Both the position numbers and the translations under genes were made by a program. Source: Fusicatenibacter saccharivorans (GTDB lineage Bacteria > Bacillota > Clostridia > Lachnospirales > Lachnospiraceae). From it: a stretch of 64,000 nucleotides of DNA. Position 1 is the stretch's first letter, and each line of letters opens with the position of its first letter. The DNA is taken from positions 1 to 64,000 of the forward strand of contig NZ_JADNOP010000019.1 of the NCBI RefSeq assembly GCF_015557635.1. Direction: 5' to 3'. Below are positions 32,003 to 41,340 of the stretch, one piece after another. Below the pieces are notes generated by a model. It was not told where the DNA came from and did no database searches. It was given only the letters and a program-made list of their open reading frames with translations.

Positions 32003-32365
32003 TCAATCCTTTTTCCCATCTATCAAATCATAACTCATATCCAGAAAATCTAAGATTTTTGCCTCACTTACACTTCCATCTAACAACATGGTGATCCAAT
32101 ACTTCTTATTCATGTGATACCCTGGCAGAAAACCGTAGGTCTGTGTCAGAAGTCCAACCATATCCGGTTCACACTTCACATTGATGATATCTACGGTTCC
32201 TTCCTCCTTCAAACCCAGTTTTGATTTTTCAACTCGCAGAATAGCTGCATACCACTTTCCATTTTTATGCCGGAGTATTGCACTCTTAGGAGAACTCTTC
32301 CAAAGATATTCCGGAATTGTTCCATATTGTTTTTTTACATATTCAAAAATTTCTTCCCGTTTCAA
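32003..32365 (-). CDS. MmcQ/YjbR-family protein
   Basis: About 120 residues of the YjbR/MmcQ double-wing fold: REEIFEYVKKQYGTIPEYLW at the start, KWYAAILRV, NVKCEPDMVGLLTQTYGFLP and WITMLLDG in order. Family members are small possibly DNA-binding proteins without a defined reaction. The frame opens at 32374 (GTG), but TTG at 32365 has GGGGAG at 8-nt spacing and gives the family-typical N-terminus. Confidence 0.8.
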   Translation of the reverse strand: MKREEIFEYVKKQYGTIPEYLWKSSPKSAILRHKNGKWYAAILRVEKSKLGLKEEGTVDIINVKCEPDMVGLLTQTYGFLPGYHMNKKYWITMLLDGSVSEAKILDFLDMSYDLIDGKKD

Positions 32366-32429
32366 ATATTCCACTCCCCAATGACTCTATTTTATCAATC
32401 TCATGATTGTACTTTTCGTATTTATCACC

Positions 32430-32451
32430 AGGCAGGACGTGCGCCCTGCCT
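32430..32451. repeat. Hairpin at the cargo/transfer-module boundary
   Basis: AGGCAGG and CCTGCCT (7 bp) with an 8-nt GC-rich loop, 70 bp beyond the hydrolase stop. No U-run on either strand, so it may be a boundary element or weak terminator. Confidence 0.4.
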
Positions 32452-32519
32452 GCTTCCCTATTATAGCATTGTTCCTTTGCTCCTACAATGCAATCTGTTC
32501 TTTGATTTTTTCTCATTTT

Positions 32520-34220
32520 TTAGTAAGCAACCAGTCCATATCCCAAAATGGACTGAGAATTCACCGTATAGTTGTTCTGCTTTACTGCATCTCCGCTGTT
32601 TCCCTCAATCGTATGTACCGTAGTTCCATCGCAGCTTTCCACGATTCCTACATGGTCACTGGCTCCGTCATGATCCCAATCAAAAAAGATGATAGTCCCT
32701 GGTGTCGGAACACTTCCTCCACTCTGCCATTTCCCCTTTGCCTGAAACCAAGCTACACCATCCGTACAAACAGAAAACTTCGGTACTGCTTCCTTTTGAA
32801 TGAGCCCTGCCTGATCCGCACACCAGCTGACAAAGCAGGCACACCATTCTTGTCTCTCTGTAAATCCCCACCATGACCAGAACTTCTCTCCGCCTTCATT
32901 TCCAAGCTGGCTTTTCGCAATGGTAACAAGCTGTCCGTTTCCAAATAGGCCGGCAAACCAACCTCCACCGGAATAATACCGCATCACATGAGGCACATAC
33001 TCTGGATCGCCATAACCAGACCAGCCATGGGCGGCTGCCTGTTCCTGGGAAAACTGCAACGCATTGGCTTCACTGTAACCGCCAAATTTTTCCAACGCCC
33101 ATGAGATATAGCCATTGCCATAATTGTATCCCTGCCAACTGAGTTTCAGCTTGTCCATATCCTGGGGACTTTCACATCCGGCTTCCCGGACGCAATCTGC
33201 ATAATACTGTATCCCCACCTTGATGGAATAGTCTGCATCCTGAATCGCACCGGGAGTATTGGGATACTGGGTATTATAAGGACACTCACTAGCCTGCATG
33301 GGATCGGTTCCCCTGCCTCCGCTTTCCTGCATCATAATGGCTTGGATTGCCGGAACATATTCCGGGATTCCAAATTCACTGGCATACTTTTGAATGGCGG
33401 GCGTATGCGCCAACACTTCCGCACTTAACGCCTCACTGCTCTGGGAATTTCCCAAAAAGGCTGCACCGCCAATAATCCCTACAATCAAAATCAGAACAAC
33501 CAGAACCGCACCACCGCCTGCCATCAGAGCCGCAAATGCAGCTTTCACTGCATGAGCGGCAGCTTCTGCCATGGCTTTCAATCCTCTTCCAGTTGCCTTT
33601 GCACTTTGCTTGGCAGTCTGAACCGAGTGCATGGCAGCCCGTTTTGCTTCCCTGGCTGCTTTCATGGATTTCAGTGCTTGCTTTTTCTGTAAGACTGCCT
33701 GGGTTTTCACTTTCTGGGAAGAAACCGGAGAGGCTTTCACCACACGGGGCGCTATTTTTACCGTCCGATTTCCAGCTTCCTTAATTGTTTTCTCGGCTTC
33801 CGGCTTGACCTTAATGCTTCTTGTGGCTTCTGTTCGCCCTTTCTTTGCCATTGTCTGTCCTGCCTGGGTAAATGTGTTACCTCTTGTATTTTCCTCTCCC
33901 AACGAGGGTGTCGCGGCTTCTCTCTGCTTTTGTTTCTGCGCCTTTATCTTCTCATAGGTTTTCACCGCCAGCTTCTTACCGCCACGATAGGCTGCCGAAG
34001 CACTTTCTCTTCCCATGCGCTGTTCCACACGCTGGATGCGGTTTCCGGCATATTCTACCGGGGATTCCTCCCCCGTTTCTCTTCCGATCTTATCTGCCAT
34101 AATGCTGGACTTTTCTTTTGCTTCCAGCATCGCAGAACGCACCAGTTCCTTCGGAAGCCGGGAGGCAGGATTACGGATCTTCGGACTTTGCCCCCGCACT
34201 TTTTCTTTGATCTCTTTCAA
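32520..34220 (-). CDS. Conjugal lysozyme/CHAP peptidoglycan hydrolase (VirB1-like)
   Basis: A 566-residue membrane-anchored wall hydrolase. A basic, Ala-rich cytoplasmic region (1-235) leads to one membrane helix (GGGAVLVVLILIVGIIGGAA, near 240-260), a lysozyme-like transglycosylase domain (IQAIMMQESGGRGTDPMQAS with the catalytic Glu) and a C-terminal CHAP/amidase domain (WCACFVSWCADQAGL with the Cys nucleophile; DHVGIVE with the His). It opens the cell wall for the transfer apparatus, like ORF14/CwlT of Tn916-type elements. Start TTG at 34220 follows GGAGG. Confidence 0.9.
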   Translation of the reverse strand: MKEIKEKVRGQSPKIRNPASRLPKELVRSAMLEAKEKSSIMADKIGRETGEESPVEYAGNRIQRVEQRMGRESASAAYRGGKKLAVKTYEKIKAQKQKQREAATPSLGEENTRGNTFTQAGQTMAKKGRTEATRSIKVKPEAEKTIKEAGNRTVKIAPRVVKASPVSSQKVKTQAVLQKKQALKSMKAAREAKRAAMHSVQTAKQSAKATGRGLKAMAEAAAHAVKAAFAALMAGGGAVLVVLILIVGIIGGAAFLGNSQSSEALSAEVLAHTPAIQKYASEFGIPEYVPAIQAIMMQESGGRGTDPMQASECPYNTQYPNTPGAIQDADYSIKVGIQYYADCVREAGCESPQDMDKLKLSWQGYNYGNGYISWALEKFGGYSEANALQFSQEQAAAHGWSGYGDPEYVPHVMRYYSGGGWFAGLFGNGQLVTIAKSQLGNEGGEKFWSWWGFTERQEWCACFVSWCADQAGLIQKEAVPKFSVCTDGVAWFQAKGKWQSGGSVPTPGTIIFFDWDHDGASDHVGIVESCDGTTVHTIEGNSGDAVKQNNYTVNSQSILGYGLVAY

Positions 34221-34247
34221 TCACACACCTCCCATCTTTTGTACTTT

Positions 34248-34595
34248 CTAACGTTCCCTTCCTCGCTTTTTTGATTTCTTCTGCTGGCTCTCCAGCTGTT
34301 CCAGTTCCTTTACCGCTTCCTGCACCAGCGGATGATTGGCATAATAGGGAACATAGGACAATAACTCTTTTCCCTTCTCCCCGGTCGCCAATGGATATTC
34401 TCCCTCGTTATACAGCGGATCGTCTGCATGGTGGAGGGAAAACTCCAAAGACGGAACCATGTGAGGGAAACGTTTGCAAAATCTCTGGTAATGCCGGAAT
34501 GCTTCTTTTAAAGATGTACATTCAATACACTCTCCCATTCCATGAAACTCCCCGCATTCAGATGCAAAAAAGGTAATCGTTGTTTCTTCTTTCAT
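34248..34595 (-). CDS. Small conserved ICE protein of unknown function
   Basis: About 115 residues, no recognised domain with certainty. Contains SECGEFHGMGECIECTSLKE (three Cys), a helical middle (AFRHYQRFCKRFPHMVPSLE) and a basic Lys/Arg tail. This type of short protein is common between the hydrolase and VirB4 genes of Firmicute ICEs. ATG at 34595 follows AGGTGAG; the codon at 34604 is less well placed. Function unknown. Confidence 0.7.
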   Translation of the reverse strand: MKEETTITFFASECGEFHGMGECIECTSLKEAFRHYQRFCKRFPHMVPSLEFSLHHADDPLYNEGEYPLATGEKGKELLSYVPYYANHPLVQEAVKELEQLESQQKKSKKRGRER

Positions 34596-34625
34596 AGTTC
34601 TCACCTCTCTCTGAAAATTTTCTCT

Positions 34626-35426
34626 TTATCGAACTGCCGCCTTCTTTTTTTCTTCTTTGCCAGGCTTCAGAGGATGTGATTCCTGTCTCAGTTCCTGCAG
34701 GGTATCTTTCAAAGATGTCGGTTTCCTTTGTCTTTCTTCCAGTTTTCCAATCTGCTGTTGCAATCGTTCTGTTTTCTGTTCCAGCCGATGGATGCTCCGC
34801 ATGGATTGGAATAACACCTTCTGAGTTTGAAAGATCATTCCCTGTTCCGGATTTCGCTCTGTGATTTTTGCGGTATCTTTTCCGTTCATTTCCAAAAATG
34901 CGTTTTTCAGATGCCCTTTGGCAACTTGCAGTTCTTCCGCCATGCTCCCCAGACGGTCAATCTTCTGATCCATCGACAGCATCACCGTATGCAGAGACGA
35001 TTGGATTTTTTGCAAGCCTTGGGTAAGGTGCATTCCCTTTACCGCACAGGCAAGGGCATCTTTCCCCTTTTCTTTAAAATCAACTACTGCCTGTTCTGCC
35101 CGTTCCACAAACTTTCGTTTCCATTCTCCCACCTGAAAACGAAGTGTTTTCACCTGATGTTCTGCTTTCTGGATTGTATTCACCGCAAAGAGTTTGACCT
35201 TACTTTCCTGCATCACACCCAGTTGCTTCTTCACCTCTCCCAATTCTTTTAAGACGGCTCCCAGTTGCATTTCCATGGAATCAATATAGTCTGCCATACG
35301 GAGCACATCCCCTTTTTCCTGATTCATGCCCTGTTGTTCCAACAGCTCCAGCAATACCCGGATACTGCCCTGCTCCCGAAGCGGTTCTCTCGTTTCCTGG
35401 ATTTCCACTGTTTGTCCTTCTTCCAT
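34626..35426 (-). CDS. Coiled-coil ICE protein (DUF6674-like)
   Basis: A 266-residue soluble protein, predominantly helical. IRVLLELLEQQGMNQEKGDV and MADYIDSMEMQLGAVLKELG start it and long heptad regions (LEQKTERLQQQIGKLEERQR) end it. It resembles the DUF6674 family of ICE proteins. Position between the wall hydrolase and VirB4 suggests a scaffold or assembly role in the transfer apparatus, which is inference. No catalytic residues seen. Confidence 0.65.
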   Translation of the reverse strand: MEEGQTVEIQETREPLREQGSIRVLLELLEQQGMNQEKGDVLRMADYIDSMEMQLGAVLKELGEVKKQLGVMQESKVKLFAVNTIQKAEHQVKTLRFQVGEWKRKFVERAEQAVVDFKEKGKDALACAVKGMHLTQGLQKIQSSLHTVMLSMDQKIDRLGSMAEELQVAKGHLKNAFLEMNGKDTAKITERNPEQGMIFQTQKVLFQSMRSIHRLEQKTERLQQQIGKLEERQRKPTSLKDTLQELRQESHPLKPGKEEKKKAAVR

Positions 35427-35444
35427 TTACATTCCCTCCTTCCC

Positions 35445-35479
35445 AAAAGGATGCTGCCAAAGAAATTCCAACAGCACCC
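35445..35479 (-). terminator. Possible terminator/attenuator between VirB4 and the coiled-coil gene
   Basis: GGGTGCTG and CAGCATCC form an 8-bp stem (one G-U) with a 15-nt loop, followed by TTTT on the minus strand. It would reduce expression of the genes downstream of VirB4. Confidence 0.5.
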
Positions 35480-35497
35480 TAAAAAATATCTTTTCGA

Positions 35498-37837
35498 CTA
35501 ACACTCTCCCGGTTTCGTTGTCATCAAGCGGTACAGCTTCGTATTCTTCGGAAAGCTGTTCTCAAATGGCACCAGATTTCCGGAACACCGGATCAGTCCC
35601 TTTCCTGCGCCTACATTTGTGATATAGGATAACTGGTTCTCGGAAATATTCAAAAGGGAAGCCAGTTCATCCCGGTCTGTGGTCGCCTGGTTTAAAAGGA
35701 TCAAAAATTCACTGTTTGCCAGCATCAGTCTTGCAGTATCCGATTTCAAAAGTTCCTCCACGTTCTGCGTTAAACCTGTCACAAATCCCTGGTATTTACG
35801 AATCCTCTTGTAGAGGCGGTAGAAAAAGTCAGCACTGTACTGATACCGGAACAAGAGATAAAACTCATCGGCAAAGATCCAGGTAGTTTTTCCTTTCTTC
35901 CAGTTCTGGATTACCCGGTTGAAAATACTGTCCAAGGTAACCAGCATACCAAGAGGCATGAGCTGCTCTCCCAGTTCCCGGATATCATAGGCAATGATAC
36001 GGTTCTTCGTATCCACATTGGTTTTCTGTGCAAAGGTATTGAGACTTCCATTGATAAACAGTTCCGAAGACAAGGCAAGCCCTCTGGCCTCTTCTTCCGG
36101 CTGGAGCATGAGCTGGCGGTACAAGTCTTTCAAGGTCGGCACTTCGCTTTTATAACCGCTTCGGATATAGTCCCGGTACACATCTGCGGTACAGCGGTCC
36201 AGGATGGATTTTTCCTTTGCCGACAGATTGCCAGCCCCCACTAACTGTTCAAACAGGGACAAAATAAACTCTGACTTCTCAATGAGCGGATTCTTGTCGT
36301 TTCCATAGGCAGAATCCATATCCAGTGCATTCAGATGAGTATGGGACGTTGCAGAAATGGAGATCACTTCTCCATTCAGCGCTTCCACCAGCGAACCGAA
36401 TTCTGACTCCGGATCTAAGATAAGAATGTCATCTTCCGTAGACAAGGCCAGATCCACAATCTCTTCTTTTGCCGAGAAACTCTTTCCCGAACCGCTGACA
36501 CCAAGACGGAAAGAGTTTCCATTCAATAGTTTCCTTCGGTCTGCCACCAGCATATTTTTGCTCACCGCATTCTGCCCATAATAAATACCACCCGGCTGCA
36601 TGATCTCCTGGGTATGGAATGGAATCAGCACTGCGGTGGACTCTGTGGTCAGGGTACGCAGGGCATTGATCTTTCGGATGCCATAAGGCAGTACCGTATT
36701 GAGTCCATCCACTTGCTGCCACTTCAAAGTTGCCATCTGGCACAAATGTTTTCTTGCCACGGATAAAATGCTCTCCGTATCCGAATCCAACTGTTTCTTG
36801 CTGTCTGCCATATGCACCATGGTAAGGATGCCGAACATCATCCGCTGATCCCTGGTCGTCAAATCATCCAGCATTTCTTTGGTCTCTTTCCTCTGTAGTT
36901 CCATATCATAGGGTACAATGGCGGAAAAGTTATTGTTGGCATTCTGGCGTCTCTGCCAGTTGGTCACGTTCGTCTCCACACCGAGCAGACGGTTCTGGAT
37001 CTCACGCACTGCTTCGTCTGTTGGCACCGGGAGAATGTCAATGGACAGCATCAGATCCCGGCTCAAATCACATAACTCCGAAATCATGTCATCCTTGACA
37101 TAACTGGCATAATCCTGCATATACAGCACCCGTCCATATCGCTCGTTGATCTTGAAACAGTCTTTGGAAAATTCCATGGACTGGGGACAGATCCAGTCCT
37201 TAAAACTGCTCCCCCGTTTGGCAAACGCCTTCATATCAAATGGGAAGCACTGAGGCTGGTCTGCCCTGAAAAAATCCCGGAAGATCTGCAGGCGCTGTTC
37301 CGCATCCAGCTCTTCTCCAATGGAGGACAGCTTGCTCAGATGGGTGATGATATCCGTTCCCACACGGGCAAAATAGGTCCTTGCCTCATCAATGTTCTTC
37401 TTATGGACACTGACCGTCAGATACCGCTCCTGATAAATACTGTTGTTGGTGCCGCTGACCTTGGATAACAGCATTTCGTTGTATTCCTTCCGGTATGTAT
37501 CCAACCCGTCCTCTTTCATCGGCAACAGCAGGGAGGCTTCAAACTCTTCCTTATTGATTCTTCTATTATTTAGGGTAATCTTGGCAGATGCACCGGAATC
37601 CAACGCATTTAATAGTTCACTGTAATCTAAGAACATTTCCGTTTTATCTTCTTTACTTGCAATGGCATAGTTGATATCCGAAAACCGAAAGGATTTGGAA
37701 AATTTCGTCCCGGACTGGAACACTCCATCCGGCCAGATCCGCTGGATGGGAATCGCCTGCTGGACAGACCTTGGGACTTTGAACTTCTCCCGGTCCATTT
37801 TTAATGCCTGCTGTAAGGTTTTAATCAAACGCACCAC
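35498..37837 (-). CDS. virB4: VirB4-type conjugation ATPase
   Basis: A 779-residue motor of the type IV secretion channel. Walker A is GVSGSGKSFSAKEE (near residue 450), followed by DILILDPESEFGSLVEAL and, near 650, Walker B TWIFADEFYLLF; an Arg/Gln-rich region QNVEELLKSD follows. It energises assembly and substrate transport and works with VirD4. Its start overlaps the PrgI gene by 17 bp, so they are translationally coupled. Length and motif order match Tn916 ORF16-like VirB4 proteins. Confidence 0.92.
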   Translation of the reverse strand: MVRLIKTLQQALKMDREKFKVPRSVQQAIPIQRIWPDGVFQSGTKFSKSFRFSDINYAIASKEDKTEMFLDYSELLNALDSGASAKITLNNRRINKEEFEASLLLPMKEDGLDTYRKEYNEMLLSKVSGTNNSIYQERYLTVSVHKKNIDEARTYFARVGTDIITHLSKLSSIGEELDAEQRLQIFRDFFRADQPQCFPFDMKAFAKRGSSFKDWICPQSMEFSKDCFKINERYGRVLYMQDYASYVKDDMISELCDLSRDLMLSIDILPVPTDEAVREIQNRLLGVETNVTNWQRRQNANNNFSAIVPYDMELQRKETKEMLDDLTTRDQRMMFGILTMVHMADSKKQLDSDTESILSVARKHLCQMATLKWQQVDGLNTVLPYGIRKINALRTLTTESTAVLIPFHTQEIMQPGGIYYGQNAVSKNMLVADRRKLLNGNSFRLGVSGSGKSFSAKEEIVDLALSTEDDILILDPESEFGSLVEALNGEVISISATSHTHLNALDMDSAYGNDKNPLIEKSEFILSLFEQLVGAGNLSAKEKSILDRCTADVYRDYIRSGYKSEVPTLKDLYRQLMLQPEEEARGLALSSELFINGSLNTFAQKTNVDTKNRIIAYDIRELGEQLMPLGMLVTLDSIFNRVIQNWKKGKTTWIFADEFYLLFRYQYSADFFYRLYKRIRKYQGFVTGLTQNVEELLKSDTARLMLANSEFLILLNQATTDRDELASLLNISENQLSYITNVGAGKGLIRCSGNLVPFENSFPKNTKLYRLMTTKPGEC

Positions 37838-38267
37838 TCCTTCCTGACTTCTTTTTCTGCTTCATCTGTTTTTTCCTTGCCCGCTGTTCTCTTTTTTTCA
37901 TAAGGGCTGTGCCATCCCCTTTGGACTTTTCTCCCAAGGCCAGCGTCTCTTCCATACAGGCATGGTACAGATCCTCGCTTTGAAACAGCAATCGCTTGGG
38001 GTATAAAAATTCGGACTTGATATACGCCCAGGCAAACTGCTCCGCATTCATGCCATGGTACTGGAAGAACCCACAGGCTGCGAACGGAGCAGCGCCTAAG
38101 ATACACAGCCACCCGGTCATTTCCTGCCCTACATAGTCTCCCAGACCAAAATAAATCCCTACCGCCACAAGAATGGCAAACAGGGAAAAGATGCACTGTC
38201 GCAGGTTCAGTCCCATAAACATAGACTCCTGATAGTTGCGGATTTCTTTATTCATTTTTACTTCCAT
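37821..38267 (-). CDS. PrgI-family (VirB3-like) membrane protein
   Basis: A 148-residue protein beginning with the PrgI hallmark NKEIRNYQESMFMGLNLRQ, two adjacent membrane helices (about 25-45 and 52-70) and a strongly basic cytoplasmic tail (RARKKQMKQKKKSGR). PrgI/VirB3 proteins dock VirB4 at the membrane, consistent with the overlap of the two genes. Start may be ATG at 38267 or ATG at 38255. Confidence 0.88.
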   Translation of the reverse strand: MEVKMNKEIRNYQESMFMGLNLRQCIFSLFAILVAVGIYFGLGDYVGQEMTGWLCILGAAPFAACGFFQYHGMNAEQFAWAYIKSEFLYPKRLLFQSEDLYHACMEETLALGEKSKGDGTALMKKREQRARKKQMKQKKKSGRSGAFD

Positions 38268-38300
38268 TTTTCTCGCTCTCTTTCTTTTATTTTTCTATTC

Positions 38301-39140
38301 CTATAATCCCATCATTTCTTTCACAATCCGGTCAGATGCTTTTACCGCACCCACCAGTACCAGCAGATTAAACACCAGTTCCCCTACATAATTCCACACA
38401 ATGGTCACCGCACTCAAAGAGGTATCCCCTACTGCTGGCGGACTGGCTGCATAGACAGAAAAGATGATACAAGCTAGTGCAATGATCGCCCCTTCCAGAC
38501 ACACTCCCGCATAAGACTTGATAAAGTTTTTTCCCACCGACTGGGAGGGTTCACCCGCAAAGGTGGAAATGGGAATGGGTGCAATGGCAGTGTACATATA
38601 CAGCTTAAACATCCTTCCATATACCGTAAGGATCATAATGAAGGACAGCACTGTAATCAAAAGGCTTCCCAGCAAGGTCACAATCCACAGAGGAATGGAT
38701 TCCAGCATGCCCACCGCTTCAATCTTCTCCACGATCTCTGCTGGAAGTTCTGTCACGCCACCATTGGTCATGCCTGACTGTGCCATGATGGTAGACACAA
38801 TCCCCTGAACAATGGAAAACAGCGCTGTCATCAGTTCCATGCCATACATGATGGCGCCTTGCGCCAGGGCAAAGCGGATAAAGGCTTTCAGGGCATGCTC
38901 CGGCTTCTTCATGTCCGTAAAACTGCCACAGGTCTTGACAATCCCGGCAGCAAAAAACAAGACCAACAACCCATATCCAATGGCTGTCAGCGCTCCGTTA
39001 ATCCCGGTGATGACGCTCCAAATATCCCCGCCCTTAAAAGATTCCGGGCTTTGGGTAAGCAGTGTCCAGATTTCTGACAGTTTCTCATTCCAGGTGTTCA
39101 GTGCAGAGTTTAGGTTCTGCACGATCCAGTTATCACTCAA
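38301..39140 (-). CDS. VirB6/TrbL-like polytopic channel protein
   Basis: A 279-residue protein with about six membrane helices, the first near 50-70 (LTAIGYGLLVLFFAAGIVKT), a charged loop, then helices at about 155-180, 205-225 and 255-275. Arrangement and position between the VirB2-like and PrgI genes match VirB6/TrbL-type inner-membrane channel subunits. Start is TTG at 39140 behind AGGAGG. Confidence 0.82.
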   Translation of the reverse strand: MSDNWIVQNLNSALNTWNEKLSEIWTLLTQSPESFKGGDIWSVITGINGALTAIGYGLLVLFFAAGIVKTCGSFTDMKKPEHALKAFIRFALAQGAIMYGMELMTALFSIVQGIVSTIMAQSGMTNGGVTELPAEIVEKIEAVGMLESIPLWIVTLLGSLLITVLSFIMILTVYGRMFKLYMYTAIAPIPISTFAGEPSQSVGKNFIKSYAGVCLEGAIIALACIIFSVYAASPPAVGDTSLSAVTIVWNYVGELVFNLLVLVGAVKASDRIVKEMMGL

Positions 39141-39203
39141 ACAGCTTCACCTCCTTTGCCGGGGCAGGAAGAGTCTCTCCCTACCCCTTTCCATTTCTTC
39201 CTG

Positions 39204-39566
39204 CTACCCAACGATCAGGTCCAGGATCTCTTTTGCAAAGGTGATGATGACGCCTCCTGCCAGAGTCAAAAATCCATTGGCTCTCTGGCTGGGATCGTGA
39301 CTTTTTAAGCTCAATCCCACCTGCACCACACCAAATCCCAATAAGATCAGACCAATGGCCCGGATCAGGGAAAAGATAAAGGTGGACAGGTTATTGATGA
39401 CCGCCAACGGATCTCCGGCGGCAAGCACCGGAGCTGCCCCTACGGTCATGGACAACACCAGAGCCACATAAAAGGCAAAGGGATATTTAGGTCCTTTTCC
39501 CATAACTTTCGGTACTGTGGTATGGTTTCCTGTTTGATTCTTTGGCATTTCATTTGTTTTCTTCAA
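39204..39566 (-). CDS. VirB2-like pilin/Maff2-family small membrane protein
   Basis: About 120 residues with a cleavable-looking hydrophobic segment (FAFYVALVLSMTVGAAPVLA, ending AxA) and two further helices (about 65-85 and 95-115) like VirB2/TrbC pilins and the Maff2 family. Probably forms or lines the conjugation channel. TTG at 39566 with GGAGG 7 nt upstream is preferred over the frame start at 39584, which precedes the ribosome site. Confidence 0.8.
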   Translation of the reverse strand: MKKTNEMPKNQTGNHTTVPKVMGKGPKYPFAFYVALVLSMTVGAAPVLAAGDPLAVINNLSTFIFSLIRAIGLILLGFGVVQVGLSLKSHDPSQRANGFLTLAGGVIITFAKEILDLIVG

Positions 39567-39580
39567 TGGCATTCCTCCAA

Positions 39581-41224
39581 TCAAAAAGACTGCTCCCCTC
39601 CGAGGATTTCCTCAGCTGAGAGCAGTTCATAATCATCCAGTCTCCTGGTATCAATGGTTACATCTTCATGAGACAGCGGTGCTTTCGCATAATCATAGGG
39701 AGGCGCACCGCCATCCTCCGTATATTTCACATTCACATGCTTGTGCAGATCGTATTTCTCATCCAAAATAGGACGCTCCCCACGCACCAGCAGCACCGCT
39801 TTCCGGTTATCCAAAAGCCGCACTTCATCCGGGGTGAGAAGTTCCCTTCCAGACTGTTGGAAATTCACAGAATAACTTCCGCTTCTTCCTTTGGTCTGCC
39901 CATAGGTATTGGTATCCAGTGTTTCTTTTCCCAGTAGTTCTGAGACATATTTATGCCCCTCTTTTTCATTGCCGCCCAAGTATAAAAATTCATCGCAATT
40001 TCCTATCAGACTTTCCCAGCTGTCCTTAAACAAGGCTTTCATCTGGGCAATGTTCTGGATGATGATACTGCAGGAAATTGCGCGCGACCGCATGGTTGCC
40101 AGCAACTTATCAAAGTCATCGGGCAATGCCACGTTGGGCCACTCATCCATGATGCAGTGTACCGGAATGGGCAGTTTCCCATGGTATTTCCGGTCTGCCA
40201 CATAGTAAAGGGTCTGGAACAGGTTACTGTAGATCATACCCACCAGATAGTTGAGACTGGTATCTGCATCCGGGATACAGCAAAACAGCGCCACCTTTTT
40301 CTCCCCGATGCTGTAAAGATCCAGTTCATCGGTGCAGGTTAAATTGGCGATCTGTTTTAAGTTGAACGCTGCCAGACGGACACCTACGGAAATCAGGATG
40401 GACTTAGCAGTTTTTCCAGCCGCCTGTTTGTAAATGGCATACTGCTTGACTGCAATACTTTCCGGATTGCGCATCTCCAGTCGTTCAAACAAAATATCCA
40501 AGGGTGACTGGTATTCCTCATCGTCCTCTTTCACCTGGGCAGAGCCTAACATTTCCATAATCATGGAGAAGTTCTGTTCTTCCGGCGGCGCTTCATGTAA
40601 CAGATACAGCATAAGCGCCTGCAGCAAGGCAGTCTCACTTTTCTCCCAAAACGGATCCGAACTCTGCGCTCCCTTCGGGGTGGTATTGCGGATCAGGTTG
40701 TTGATGAGTTTTAGCACATCCTTGTCATCCCGCACATAAGCAAAGGGATTATAACAAAAGGACGTTTCCGGATTGATGAGATCAAACACCCGCACTTCAT
40801 ATCCTTCCCGCTCCAGTAGGCCTCCGGTTTTCCGCAGAAGCTCTCCTTTGGGATCGGTGATCACCATGGAACAGTTACACTGCATGATATTGACTACAGC
40901 ATATGCCCGGCTTTTTCCTGCACCGGAACCGCCCACCACAAGGACATTCAAATTTCGTTTATGCTTATAGCAGTCCAATCCCATGCGGAAGTTTTGGGTT
41001 AAAATGAGATTCTGGGTGTACCGCTTGTCCCGGTAACGCTTGCAGATGGAAGCTGCATCGCCCCATTTGGCAGAGCCATGCTCCACCCCTCTTCGATAAT
41101 TTCTCTTTTGGGAGTAATAAATACCGATGCCTAACGCATAGGCGATTGTGAATGTGAACACACACCGCAGTGTGTACGGTGTATAAGAAATAGAAAAGGG
41201 CTGATCCAGTTTTTCGGTCAGCAC
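39581..41224 (-). CDS. virD4: VirD4-type coupling ATPase, start region apparently frameshifted
   Basis: A coupling protein that recruits the relaxase-DNA complex. Walker A is VVGGSGAGKSRAY (near 100), Walker B HCIMDEWPNV (near 345), with IIIQNIAQMKALF following. One membrane helix remains near 20-38. The frame continues upstream of the GTG at 41224 with WVWLLFLPVVWWAGAITACA, clearly a first membrane helix, but that extension has no in-frame start codon before a TGA at 41370-41372. An AGAGG-ATG pair (ATG at 41341-41343) lies one base out of frame. Removing one G there would give MKRADLWVWLL. Sequence error, frameshift mutation or non-canonical start are all possible. Confidence 0.85.
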   Translation of the reverse strand: MLTEKLDQPFSISYTPYTLRCVFTFTIAYALGIGIYYSQKRNYRRGVEHGSAKWGDAASICKRYRDKRYTQNLILTQNFRMGLDCYKHKRNLNVLVVGGSGAGKSRAYAVVNIMQCNCSMVITDPKGELLRKTGGLLEREGYEVRVFDLINPETSFCYNPFAYVRDDKDVLKLINNLIRNTTPKGAQSSDPFWEKSETALLQALMLYLLHEAPPEEQNFSMIMEMLGSAQVKEDDEEYQSPLDILFERLEMRNPESIAVKQYAIYKQAAGKTAKSILISVGVRLAAFNLKQIANLTCTDELDLYSIGEKKVALFCCIPDADTSLNYLVGMIYSNLFQTLYYVADRKYHGKLPIPVHCIMDEWPNVALPDDFDKLLATMRSRAISCSIIIQNIAQMKALFKDSWESLIGNCDEFLYLGGNEKEGHKYVSELLGKETLDTNTYGQTKGRSGSYSVNFQQSGRELLTPDEVRLLDNRKAVLLVRGERPILDEKYDLHKHVNVKYTEDGGAPPYDYAKAPLSHEDVTIDTRRLDDYELLSAEEILGGEQSF

Positions 41225-41340
41225 TTGTAAGATCTGTAACAGATTGGTATCTGGTTTTATGGCACAGGCAGTGATAGCTCCCGCCCACCAGACAACTGGC
41301 AGAAACAGCAGCCATACCCAAAGATCCGCACGTTTCCATG

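Noticed and set aside
32520-34220. Phage endolysin or phage tail lysozyme
   Set aside because: The basic cytoplasmic region, membrane helix and position in the VirB4/VirD4 operon fit the conjugal hydrolase; no phage structural genes are present.
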